DNA of 6,432 nucleotides from SBAX01 sp964421865. Lineage in GTDB: Bacteria > Planctomycetota > Phycisphaerae > UBA1845. Both the position numbers and the translations under genes were made by a program. The DNA is taken from assembly GCA_964421865.1 (NCBI GenBank), contig CAYQZH010000259.1, positions 1 through 6,432 on the forward strand, read 5' to 3'. Shown here in pieces: positions 1 through 6,039 of the stretch (position 1 is its first letter; each line of letters starts with the position of its first letter). Below the pieces are notes generated by a model, which saw only the letters and a program-made list of their open reading frames with translations, was not told the DNA's origin and did no database searches.

Positions 1-393
1 GCCGTAGCCGGGGGAAGCTATCACAGTCTGGGCCTCAAGACCGACGGGTCCATCGTGGCGTGGGGAGCCAACTGGTATGGTCACGGCAACGTCCCTGCGC
101 CTAACACGGGTTTCGCGGCCGTCGCCGCCGGCTTCGCCCACAGTTTGGGTCTCAAGGGCGACGGGTCCATTGTGGCGTGGGGATACAACGAGGCCGGTCA
201 AACCAACGTCCCCGCGCCCAACACGGGTTTCGTCGCCGTCGCTGCGGGCCGGTGGCATAGTCTGGGTCTCAAGGCCGACGGCTCGATCGCGGGGTGGGGA
301 GACAACGGCGCCGGTCAAGCCACCGTCCCCGCACCCAACACCGGCTTCATCGCCGTCGCCGCGGGTGTGTATTACAGCCTCGCCATCAGACGG
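1..393 (+). repeat. 117-bp tandem repeat encoding RCC1 blades
   Basis: Copies begin at bases 1, 118, 235 and 352, an exact 117-bp (39-codon) period; the last copy is partial and ends near 393. Each copy starts with GCCGT(A/C)GC and contains a variant of TGGGxCTCAAGxxCGACGG. The copies are very similar in DNA, with differences concentrated in the codons right after VAAG and after AWG. The array probably continues to the left of the window. Confidence 0.9.
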
Positions 394-705
394 GTGACGG
401 GCGATGCCGATGGCGACGGCGTGTTGGACGGGGACGACATCTGTCCGGGCTCCGACGTCGGCGAAACCATCGTGATCGACAAATGTGATACCGGCATCGC
501 CAACGAAGTGTCCGACGAGGGCTGCACGCGGGCCGACGCTGTTTCCGCGTGCGCCGAGGGGGCCCGCAATCACGGGCAGTTCGTTCAATGTGTCACGCTG
601 CTAGCCAATGGCTGGAAGCGCTCCGGGGCCATCCCCGACGCAGATCTCGGGCGGATCATCCGCTGCGCCGCCCGGGCGGACATTCGCCCTTCGGACGGCA
701 AGTAG
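1..705 (+). CDS. RCC1-like repeat surface protein, 3' part
   Basis: The reading frame is open from the first base, so the gene begins before the window and only its C-terminal 234 residues are visible. The first part is a run of RCC1-like (regulator of chromosome condensation) beta-propeller blades with the recurring pattern VAAG-xxHSLGLK-xDGSIVAWG-xNxxGQ-xxVPAPNTGF. A short Asp-rich stretch follows at bases 403-450 (DADGDGVLDGDD), which resembles a thrombospondin type 3 calcium-binding repeat. The last part (about 490-690) has spaced cysteines and the segment NHGQFVQCVTLLANGWK followed by a CAARADI ending. From memory, similar endings close other multidomain secreted bacterial proteins, so the stop at 703-705 may be natural. 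The likely role is a secreted or cell-surface protein, with the propeller as a binding scaffold; the ligand is unknown. No anchor is visible before the stop. The family call is strong, the cellular role is inferred. Confidence 0.85.
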   Translation, partial: AVAGGSYHSLGLKTDGSIVAWGANWYGHGNVPAPNTGFAAVAAGFAHSLGLKGDGSIVAWGYNEAGQTNVPAPNTGFVAVAAGRWHSLGLKADGSIAGWGDNGAGQATVPAPNTGFIAVAAGVYYSLAIRRVTGDADGDGVLDGDDICPGSDVGETIVIDKCDTGIANEVSDEGCTRADAVSACAEGARNHGQFVQCVTLLANGWKRSGAIPDADLGRIIRCAARADIRPSDGK

Positions 706-719
706 ACGATCGGGCGTAA

Positions 720-1037
720 CCGCCGGGCGCGTGTTCTGGAACGCAACAGACGTGGACCAAGGGTGCGGCCTGCGTGGACGTGGCGTGCGAGGCCGTCACC
801 GGGGGGTGCTGTGACCATGACCCTTTCGGGGCCTGCACAGACGGCGTCATCCGGGCGGCGTGCGGCTGCCCGACCTGCGAGTGGGTGAAGCTCGGTTCGT
901 GTTCCGAACTGGATTGCCCGCACACTTCGATCCCGACGGTCGGGGAGTGGGGATTGATGGTCCTTGCGCTTCTCCTGTTCACCGGGGCGAAACTGGCCTT
1001 CCGTCGCTCCAACCCGCCCGACCCATGCGGGCCGTAA
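720..1037 (+). pseudogene. Headless fragment of an IPTV-CTERM sorted protein
   Basis: The frame is open from 720, just after an in-frame TAA at 717-719, to a TAA at 1035-1037. The only reasonable start is a GTG at 774, giving 87 residues without a signal peptide. Translated from 720 it begins PPGACSGTQQTW and is rich in paired cysteines (GGCCDHDPFGACTDG, CGCPTCEW, GSCSELDC). It ends with a complete sorting signal: IPTVGEWG (residues 53-60 from the GTG), a hydrophobic helix (about 59-77) and a basic FRR. This matches the tripartite IPTL-CTERM class of C-terminal signals, which direct envelope proteins to processing or anchoring. A protein with this signal needs an N-terminal secretion signal, which is missing, and the frame differs from the RCC1 gene that stops 14 bases upstream. 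I read it as the tail of a truncated or recombined gene. A short intact gene is less likely. Confidence 0.65.
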
Positions 1038-1204
1038 GCCTCAGCAACGGCACGAGCGTTTTTGTCCGGCATTTCGCGCAGAAAAACGTCGATCGTCCGG
1101 CGCTCTGAACTCCCGCCTTCGGCGAGGTGTGGAATCCCCTCCCGCCCTCCGCCGCTAGGCATGGCCGGTGCTTGTCGGGTAGCATGGAGAGACTTCGAGG
1201 GCGC

Positions 1205-1222
1205 CGATCGTCTTGACGATCG
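1205..1222. promoter_or_regulatory. 18-bp palindrome upstream of the SEC-C gene
   Basis: The arms CGATCGTC (1205-1212) and GACGATCG (1215-1222) are exact reverse complements separated by TT. The site lies 46 bases before the SEC-C start codon. A 2-base loop is too tight for a good RNA hairpin and no T-run follows, so a dimeric-regulator operator is more plausible than a terminator. No promoter boxes are obvious around it. The rest of the 1038-1268 gap shows no convincing gene. Confidence 0.3.
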
Positions 1223-1268
1223 CGTGGGCCGGACGAGGAGAACCACAGAAGGAACAGGAACCGACGCC

Positions 1269-1481
1269 ATGAGCAAAGCGCATGACCCCCGCGGGGAGAA
1301 GTTTCACGATCGCGAGGAACGCGAACGGACCTACCGCAAGCAGCTTCCCGGCGAGGAGGAAAACCCCTTGCCGCCCCCGGTCGAGCCGATCCGCGTGGAT
1401 TCCAAGCCCAAGCGAAACGACCCCTGCCCCTGCGGCAGCGGCAAAAAGTACAAACTGTGCTGCGGCAAGGAGACGAAATGA
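1269..1481 (+). CDS. Small SEC-C motif zinc-binding protein
   Basis: This is a 70-residue protein. ATG at 1269 is chosen because AGGAA (1256-1260) lies 8 bases upstream and the protein-like sequence begins here; the frame also stays open further upstream but with no good start. Residues 1-25 are highly charged (GEKFHDREERERTYRK), residues 26-45 form an acidic, proline-rich linker, and residues 51-66 are a textbook SEC-C motif, DPCPCGSGKKYKLCCG. Cys53, Cys55, Cys64 and Cys65 should bind one zinc ion. The same motif ends SecA, where it contacts SecB and ribosomes, and is also found alone or attached to many other proteins. No other domain is visible, so the specific function is unknown. It is cytoplasmic by composition. 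The gene stands alone: the REP-like cluster and 232 bases separate it from the transporter operon. Confidence 0.85.
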   Translation: MSKAHDPRGEKFHDREERERTYRKQLPGEEENPLPPPVEPIRVDSKPKRNDPCPCGSGKKYKLCCGKETK

Positions 1482-1559
1482 GCGTGCCCCCCGCGTGCCG
1501 CGGCTCGTCGACCTTGCCATTACGTACAATCCCCGCGCTGCAATGCGGCAGAACCTGGA

Positions 1560-1655
1560 TCGTCCCGGAGGGACGAACGAGAGTAGCCCAGTCCCGGCGC
1601 GCCGGGACTGGGATCCCGGTCGTCAGTCGTCCAAGAGTCCCGGAGGGACGACTGA
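1560..1655. repeat. Cluster of three REP-like palindromes
   Basis: Three inverted repeats share a GTCCC/GGGAC core. Element 1 (1560-1576) has arms TCGTCCC and GGGACGA around GGA. Element 2 (1587-1612) is a perfect 26-bp palindrome whose left arm is CCCAGTCCCGGCG. Element 3 (1623-1655) has outer arms TCAGTCGTCC (1623-1632) and GGACGACTGA (1646-1655), with an alternative inner hairpin GTCCC-GGA-GGGAC at 1637-1649. The 14-mer TCCCGGAGGGACGA occurs directly repeated at 1563-1576 and 1638-1651. This is the architecture of repetitive extragenic palindromes, which in many bacteria are spread by REP-associated Tyr (IS200-like) transposases; no such transposase is in the window. Lying between the SEC-C gene and the transporter operon, the hairpins might also terminate or stabilise transcripts. 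The short reading frames across it are not credible genes. Confidence 0.75.
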
Positions 1656-1713
1656 TTCGGTTCAGCCGCGGGTAACGTGCCTCTCGATGCACCCCTAAGG
1701 GACAACCCAGCCC

Positions 1714-2850
1714 ATGCGCAAACCCGCGATCATCTTCGTCGCCCTGGCGGTGTTGATCGTCGCATGGCTGTACTCGCGGCAGAACGCCGCCGTACCCCTG
1801 GTGGTCTCAGGCCTGATTGAGGCCGACGAGGTCCGCGTCGGGTCGCGCGTCGGAGGCCGCGTCGCCGGCGTCACCGCGACGGAAGGGCAGCGAGTCCGCG
1901 TCGGCGATCCGTTGTTTACTTTGCATCCGTTCGACTGGCAGGAGCGACTCGCGGAGGCCCAGGCGAAGCTGGCCGCCTACCAGGCCGACCACGCACGGCT
2001 CAGGTCCGGCTATCGCCCCGAGGAGATCGCCCAAGCGAAAGCCAAACGTGATCGCGCCGCCGCCACTCTCGACAAGCTCGTCGCCGGCCCGCGCCCGCGC
2101 GAGATCGAGATCGCCAAGGAACGGCTCAACATCGCCAAGGCCAATCTCGAACTCGCCGAATCCGAGTACGACCGGGTGAAGAACCTCCGCGCCGAAGCCT
2201 CGGCAGCCAAGAGCGAATACGATCAGGCCGTCCGGGCCCTCAAACGCTCCCGCGCCGAAGTCGCCGCCTCGGAACAGGAGCTGGCCCTGTTGGAGGAAGG
2301 GACCCGCAAGGAAGAGCTGGCCGAGACCCGCGCCGCACTCGCCGACGCCGAGGCCGTGTTGAGACTGTCCGAGCAGGGCTTTCGCGCGGAGGACATCGCC
2401 CAAGCCGCCGCGCAGGTCACCGCGGCCGAGGCCAACGTCGCCGCGATTCAGACGCAAATGAGGGAACTCACCGTCGTCTCGCCCTGCGACTGCGTCATCG
2501 AGGCGATCAGTCTGCGACCGGGCGATCTCGTCCCCGCCAACGCACCCGCCGTCACCCTGCTCGACCTCACCCGCCTCTGGGTTCGCACCTACGTGCCCGA
2601 GTCCCGCTTGGGCCAAGTCCGGTTGGGACAACGCGTGCCGATTCGCGTGGACAGCTTTCCCGACCGCCGTTTTATGGGTCGCGTCACCTTCCTGGCCTCG
2701 GAGGCCGAGTTCACTCCGCGCAACATCCAAACCCCGGAGGAGCGCAGCAAACAGGTCTTTCGCACGAAAATCACCTTTGAAGAGGGGATCGACGTGCTGC
2801 GTGTCGGCATGGGCGCGGACGTTCTCTTCGACGAGGCCGCAAGCCCGTGA
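1714..2850 (+). CDS. HlyD/YbhG-type periplasmic adaptor subunit of ABC exporter
   Basis: This 378-residue protein is the membrane-fusion (adaptor) part of a tripartite ABC export system. Residues 5-20 form an N-terminal membrane anchor or uncleaved signal. Residues about 28-72 are the first half of a lipoyl/barrel-sandwich domain (VSGLIEADEVRVGSRVGGRV...GDPLFTL). Residues about 75-250 are a long Ala/Glu/Arg-rich coiled-coil hairpin. Residues about 251-285 close the lipoyl domain (VVSPCDCVIEAISLRPGDLV), and residues 287-374 form the beta-barrel. The stretch AEFTPRNIQTPEERSKQVFR (331-350) closely resembles the equivalent part of E. coli YbhG. The coiled coil carries four copies of a GxRxEE(I/L)A-like motif. 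ATG at 1714 is preceded by AAGGGA (1697-1702) at an 11-base distance, a little long. The stop overlaps the start of the ATPase gene, so the two are probably translationally coupled. The substrate is unknown; drugs, lipids or envelope compounds are possible. Confidence 0.9.
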   Translation: MRKPAIIFVALAVLIVAWLYSRQNAAVPLVVSGLIEADEVRVGSRVGGRVAGVTATEGQRVRVGDPLFTLHPFDWQERLAEAQAKLAAYQADHARLRSGYRPEEIAQAKAKRDRAAATLDKLVAGPRPREIEIAKERLNIAKANLELAESEYDRVKNLRAEASAAKSEYDQAVRALKRSRAEVAASEQELALLEEGTRKEELAETRAALADAEAVLRLSEQGFRAEDIAQAAAQVTAAEANVAAIQTQMRELTVVSPCDCVIEAISLRPGDLVPANAPAVTLLDLTRLWVRTYVPESRLGQVRLGQRVPIRVDSFPDRRFMGRVTFLASEAEFTPRNIQTPEERSKQVFRTKITFEEGIDVLRVGMGADVLFDEAASP

Positions 2851-3800
2851 CCGACGATGTCGTTATTTCGACCCATCGGCTGACCCGGCGATTCGGTCCC
2901 GTTCTCGCACTACACGAGGTTACATTGGACGTGCCCCGAGCTGCGATCTTCGGACTGCTCGGCCCCAACGGGGCGGGCAAGTCCACGCTGATCCGCGTTC
3001 TCTGCGGTGTACTCCGACCCACCGACGGCGGCGGGACCGTGCTCGGGCTCGATGTCCGCACCGACGCCGAGAGGATCAAGCGCCGCATCGGATACATGTC
3101 CCAACGATTCAGCTTGTACGCGGACCTGAGCGTCCACGAAAACCTTCGCTTCTATGCCCGCATCTACGGCCTGTCGCCCGCGCGGCAGGGCGAGCGCGAG
3201 GACGCTGTCATCCAATTGACCGGCATCGGCCCCTATGTGGACCGGCTCGCCGCGCACCTCTCCGGCGGTTGGAAGCAACGGCTGGCTCTCGCGTGCTCTT
3301 TGATTCACGAGCCGGAAGTGCTCTTCCTGGACGAGCCGACCGCGGGCATCGACCCCGTCGCCCGGAGGGATTTGTGGGACTTGCTTTTCGCCCTCGCCCA
3401 CCAGGGTGTGACCATGTTCGTCACCACCCACTACATGGATGAAGCCGAGCGCTGCACGAAAGTGGGCTACATCAACCAGGCGCGGCTGATTGTGCTGGGC
3501 ACGCCGGACGCACTCAAAGCCTCAGCGGAGGTGACACCGCAAGGCACTCGGCGCTACGAAGTTACCTGCACCGACCCGCCCGCGGCGCTGGCGAGAACCC
3601 GCGCCATCCCTGCGATCCGCGATGCGACCCTGTTCGGCAACACGTTGCATGTCCTCGTCGAGACGGAACTGACCCCCGACGGGCTCGTCGCGTTAATCGC
3701 TCCGGGCGACGCCTCCGCCGCCTGCCGCGCGATTGCCCCGACTTTGGAGGACGTGTTCGTAACTCTCAGTCGCGCCCAGTCCGCGCCGGAGGCGGCGTGA
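2847..3800 (+). CDS. ABC transporter ATP-binding protein (YbhF/CcmA-like)
   Basis: This 317-residue cytoplasmic ATPase powers the exporter. All nucleotide-binding motifs are intact: Walker A GPNGAGKST (39-47), Q-loop Gln86, signature LSGGWKQR (138-145), Walker B VLFLDEPT (158-165), D-loop AGIDP and switch His195 in TTHYMDEAE. The TTHYMDEAE form and the PTLEDVFVTL ending (298-307) are typical of ATPases paired with ABC-2 permeases. The region 230-295 is a C-terminal accessory domain. E. coli YbhF fuses two such ATPase domains into one chain; here there is only one, so it probably works as a homodimer. The start is GTG at 2847, inside the adaptor's last codons (GTGA overlap), with only a weak GAGG upstream, which fits translational coupling. 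An equivalent GTGA overlap links it to the permease gene. Confidence 0.93.
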   Translation: MTDDVVISTHRLTRRFGPVLALHEVTLDVPRAAIFGLLGPNGAGKSTLIRVLCGVLRPTDGGGTVLGLDVRTDAERIKRRIGYMSQRFSLYADLSVHENLRFYARIYGLSPARQGEREDAVIQLTGIGPYVDRLAAHLSGGWKQRLALACSLIHEPEVLFLDEPTAGIDPVARRDLWDLLFALAHQGVTMFVTTHYMDEAERCTKVGYINQARLIVLGTPDALKASAEVTPQGTRRYEVTCTDPPAALARTRAIPAIRDATLFGNTLHVLVETELTPDGLVALIAPGDASAACRAIAPTLEDVFVTLSRAQSAPEAA

Positions 3801-4942
3801 ACGGCTTTTGGGCCATCCTGCTCAAGGAGTTCGCCCACATCCGCCGCGACCGCGCCACGGTCTTCTTCACCTTTATGGTGCCCGTGCTGCAACTGACCAT
3901 CTTCGGGTATGCCATCGAAGTGACCATCGACAACATCCCCCTAGCCGTGTTCGATCTCGACGGCCGCCAGGAAAGCCGGCGCTTCGTCGAGGCCCTCGTG
4001 GCCACGCGGAGCTTTGAGGTGGTCGATCGCCCGCTCGACGCCGATTCCTTCCGCCGATCGCTCACCTCCGGCCGCGCCAAAGCGGGCATCCTTATCCCCG
4101 CGGATTATTCCGAGCGCTTGCTGCGTCGGGAAGAAGCCCAAGTGCAGGTGCTCATCGACGGCAGCGATTCCCAGGTCGCCACCACCGCCCTCAACACGCT
4201 TAATCTCCTCACCACCCAAATGGCGATCGGGCGCGCAAAACTCGTGGGGGAATCCTTCCAGATTGCCCCGGCGCGGGACAAGCAGGGGAGGCCGACATTA
4301 CCGATCGAGGTGCGTCCGAGACTCTTGTATAATCCCAATCTGGAAAGCTCACATTTCTTCGTTCCCGGTCTCATTGCCATTATCCTGCAACTTGTCCTGC
4401 TCTTTCTCACCAACCTTTCCATTGTCCGCGAGCGCGAACTGGGCACACTGGAGCAACTGTTCGTCACACCGGTCGGTCGGGCCGGACTGTTGCTGGGCAA
4501 ACTGATTCCCTATGCCTTAATGGCCTTTGGGGAAATGCTCATTGTACTGACGGCTATGGTGTTGATCTTCAACGTATCCATTCACGGCCACCTGGGATTG
4601 CTGCTCCTATTAAGTTGGCTGTTCATGATCACCGTATTGGGACTGGGACTCTTCATTTCCACGCTCGCCAGGACGCAGTTGGAGGCCATGCAGTTTGCTT
4701 TCTTGGTGATGATGCCGTCGGTGCTGCTGTCCGGATTCATGTTCCCCCGATCGGAGATGCCTTTACCCATTCGCGCTCTCACCTATTTTCTTCCGGTGAC
4801 CTACTTTGTGGAAATCCTGCGCGGAGTGATTCTGCGCGGCGCGGATTTCGTCGACGTGTCGCCCTATGTGGGGGGTTTGGGTATTTGCTGCGCGGTGATC
4901 CTTACTTTGAGCATCACCCGCTTCCGCAAACAACTAGATTAG
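3797..4942 (+). CDS. ABC-2 type permease (YbhS/YbhR-like)
   Basis: This 381-residue inner-membrane permease is the channel part of the exporter. It has the usual ABC-2 layout: a first membrane helix at about 22-42, a large extracytoplasmic domain (about 43-185), then five helices at about 187-208, 237-259, 265-289, 296-316 and 355-374. The cytoplasmic signature RERELGTLEQL (211-221) follows helix 2 and is diagnostic for the family. KLIPY (235-239), LSGFMFP (311-317) and the RFRKQLD ending align well by eye with E. coli YbhS. The start is GTG at 3797 with GGAGG at 3788-3792, overlapping the ATPase stop. It is the last gene of the operon, followed directly by a double-hairpin repeat. E. coli has two permease genes (ybhS and ybhR), whereas only one is seen here, so a homodimer is likely. 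The second half uses visibly fewer G/C-ending codons than the ATPase, partly because it is rich in Phe and Leu. Confidence 0.92.
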   Translation: MNGFWAILLKEFAHIRRDRATVFFTFMVPVLQLTIFGYAIEVTIDNIPLAVFDLDGRQESRRFVEALVATRSFEVVDRPLDADSFRRSLTSGRAKAGILIPADYSERLLRREEAQVQVLIDGSDSQVATTALNTLNLLTTQMAIGRAKLVGESFQIAPARDKQGRPTLPIEVRPRLLYNPNLESSHFFVPGLIAIILQLVLLFLTNLSIVRERELGTLEQLFVTPVGRAGLLLGKLIPYALMAFGEMLIVLTAMVLIFNVSIHGHLGLLLLLSWLFMITVLGLGLFISTLARTQLEAMQFAFLVMMPSVLLSGFMFPRSEMPLPIRALTYFLPVTYFVEILRGVILRGADFVDVSPYVGGLGICCAVILTLSITRFRKQLD

Positions 4943-4958
4943 TTTGCATCTACGACCT

Positions 4959-5046
4959 CCCTCTCCCTTCCAGGGAGAGGGTTGGGGTGAGGGTCGGATT
5001 CCCGCGATCACCCCTCACCCGACCTCTCCCCTCAAGGGGAGAGGGG
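4959..5046. repeat. Dispersed-type double-hairpin repeat, possible two-way terminator
   Basis: Hairpin A has arms CCCTCTCCC (4959-4967) and GGGAGAGGG (4973-4981). Hairpin C has arms CCTCTCCCC (5023-5031) and GGGGAGAGG (5036-5044). Between them GGGTGAGGG (4985-4993) pairs with CCCTCACCC (5012-5020), so the whole block is one long imperfect palindrome. The same pattern (CTCTCCC..GGGAGAGGGTTGGGGTGAGGGT), read as PSPFQGEGWGEG in one frame, is a familiar dispersed intergenic repeat in several bacterial phyla. It sits 16 bases after the permease stop and 19 bases before the nadK stop on the other strand. It could therefore block transcription from both sides, although it lacks the T-run of a classic terminator. 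Confidence 0.8.
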
Positions 5047-5065
5047 TTTCCCATTGCAGGGCAGG

Positions 5066-5905
5066 CTACTCGTACGTCGGTGACTGGCCCCAGTGCAGTT
5101 TCGTCATCAGGTTGTGCCACTTGGGATATTGCGGGTTGCGGACGAGAAGAAAATCGGTGGGGAAGCGGCGGACGATGACGTGATCCCCGAGTTTGAGCGG
5201 ACAAGACACTTGCCCGTCAATGATGGCCGTGGTGCCTTCATTGACGGTCCCCGCCACAATATCAATGACCGACTCGCGCTCGACGACCAATGGTTTATGG
5301 GTGAGCGAGTGGGGACTCAAGGGTGTCAGGATGATGGCATCGACATCCGGCTGCATGATCGGTCCGCCGGCGGAGAGGTTATGCGCCGTGGAGCCGCTCG
5401 GCGTACAAACGATCAGCCCGTCGCCGCCGACATCCGTCAGATGTTCGCCGTTGATGGAAATGCCGAGGTTGATGATCCGAAACGGCGGTCCCGCCTGGAT
5501 CACGCAGTCGTTGATCGCCAGGCTGCTGTCCTTCACCGCTCCATCGCGCCGCACAGTAACCTGCAATACCGTCCGCCGACTGATGAGCGAATCGTCGAAG
5601 ATGGCCTGGTTGAAATGGCGTTTGATCTCCTCCAGCGAGAACTCGGCCAGGAAGCCGAGCTTCCCCACGTTGACCCCGATCAACGGAACCTGATGCTCGC
5701 CCAGGGTGCGCGCGACCCCGATCAGCGTCCCGTCGCCGCCCAGAACGACGATGCGGTCCGGCCTCCCGGCGAGCGCCGTCCGCCCGTCACGATCGAGTCC
5801 AGCGCCGACGACCGTGCACCGCGACGCCGCAAACGACCGCACCTCCTCCAGCGCCGCCCCAACGTCTCTCTTTTCCGCGTTGCCAAGTAGGTAGACTCGA
5901 CGCAT
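5066..5905 (-). CDS. nadK: NAD kinase
   Basis: This enzyme phosphorylates NAD to NADP using ATP or polyphosphate in the cytoplasm and is normally essential. The ATG at 5905-5903 gives 279 residues, close to the usual length. It is preferred because GAAGGA lies 7 bases upstream; a GTG at 5920 would add five residues but would bury this ribosome binding site in the coding region. Key motifs, numbered from the ATG: GGDGT (56-60) with catalytic Asp58, GVNVGKLGFL (77-86), the substrate-binding Asn132-Asp133 pair, GDGLIVCTPSGSTAH (161-175), SAGGPI, PHSLTHKPLVV and IDGQ (229-232). The common TGSTAY motif reads SGSTAH here. All catalytic elements are otherwise present, so it should be active. The gene is transcribed toward the transporter operon and ends against the double-hairpin repeat. 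There is no evident functional link to the transporter. Confidence 0.96.
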   Translation of the reverse strand: MRRVYLLGNAEKRDVGAALEEVRSFAASRCTVVGAGLDRDGRTALAGRPDRIVVLGGDGTLIGVARTLGEHQVPLIGVNVGKLGFLAEFSLEEIKRHFNQAIFDDSLISRRTVLQVTVRRDGAVKDSSLAINDCVIQAGPPFRIINLGISINGEHLTDVGGDGLIVCTPSGSTAHNLSAGGPIMQPDVDAIILTPLSPHSLTHKPLVVERESVIDIVAGTVNEGTTAIIDGQVSCPLKLGDHVIVRRFPTDFLLVRNPQYPKWHNLMTKLHWGQSPTYE

Positions 5906-5912
5906 TGGCGAT

Positions 5913-5918
5913 TCCTTC
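5913..5918 (-). promoter_or_regulatory. Ribosome binding site of nadK
   Basis: On the minus strand the bases read GAAGGA, 7 bases before the ATG at 5905. This is good Shine-Dalgarno spacing and decides the start in favour of that ATG over the upstream GTG at 5920. Confidence 0.7.
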
Positions 5919-5944
5919 ACTCAAGTCCAATCGTGCCCGGCCGG

Positions 5945-5950
5945 ATTATA
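5945..5950 (-). promoter_or_regulatory. Candidate -10 box of the nadK promoter
   Basis: The minus strand reads TATAAT, a perfect sigma-70 type -10 hexamer in otherwise GC-rich DNA. It would place the transcription start near 5938 and give a leader of about 33 bases before the ATG. No good -35 box lies at 16-18 bases (for example CGCCTT at 17), so the promoter may depend on an activator or be moderate in strength. Confidence 0.5.
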
Positions 5951-5983
5951 TCGCGGGGAGTGTTGCAAAGGCGACAGCTGGCT

Positions 5984-5998
5984 ATCGCGTGACGCGAT
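5984..5998. promoter_or_regulatory. 15-bp palindrome upstream of nadK
   Basis: ATCGCGT (5984-5990) and ACGCGAT (5992-5998) are perfect inverted arms around one G. GTGACGC also occurs as a direct repeat at 5989-5995 and 6001-6007. The site would lie about 46-60 bases upstream of the inferred nadK transcription start, where activators often bind. It could equally be chance in GC-rich DNA or part of the flank of the insertion element. Confidence 0.25.
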
Positions 5999-6039
5999 TC
6001 GTGACGCTATACCCCGCCCGGGGGGAGTGCTACGCTTAG

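Noticed and set aside
608..814. Plus-strand frame bridging the RCC1 stop and the IPTV fragment
   Set aside because: Its translation is Arg/Ser/Gly-rich with no recognisable pattern, and joining it would need two separate frameshifts. It is best seen as an off-frame shadow.
1057..1088. CGTTTTT/AAAAACG inverted pair as a terminator after the IPTV fragment
   Set aside because: The stem is only 7 mostly A/T pairs with an 18-base loop and no T-run after it, so it is too weak to call.
1525..1530. TACAAT as a -10 box for the transporter operon
   Set aside because: No -35 box lies at a suitable distance, and the REP cluster would separate it from the adaptor gene.
1560..1655. REP-like cluster as a CRISPR array
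   Set aside because: The elements differ in length, are palindromic, lack evenly sized spacers, and no cas genes are nearby.
979..1692. Long minus-strand open frame covering the SEC-C gene and REP cluster
   Set aside because: It is antisense to a well-supported gene and reads through palindromic repeats; the Arg/Pro-rich translation is typical of GC-rich antisense frames.
1807..2730. 307-codon minus-strand open frame inside the adaptor gene
   Set aside because: The Gly/Leu-rich translation mirrors the Ala/Glu/Arg-rich coiled coil on the other strand; the plus strand has clear family similarity.
5093..5890. 265-codon plus-strand open frame opposite nadK
   Set aside because: It is fully antisense to a gene with all NAD kinase motifs and has no recognisable domains.
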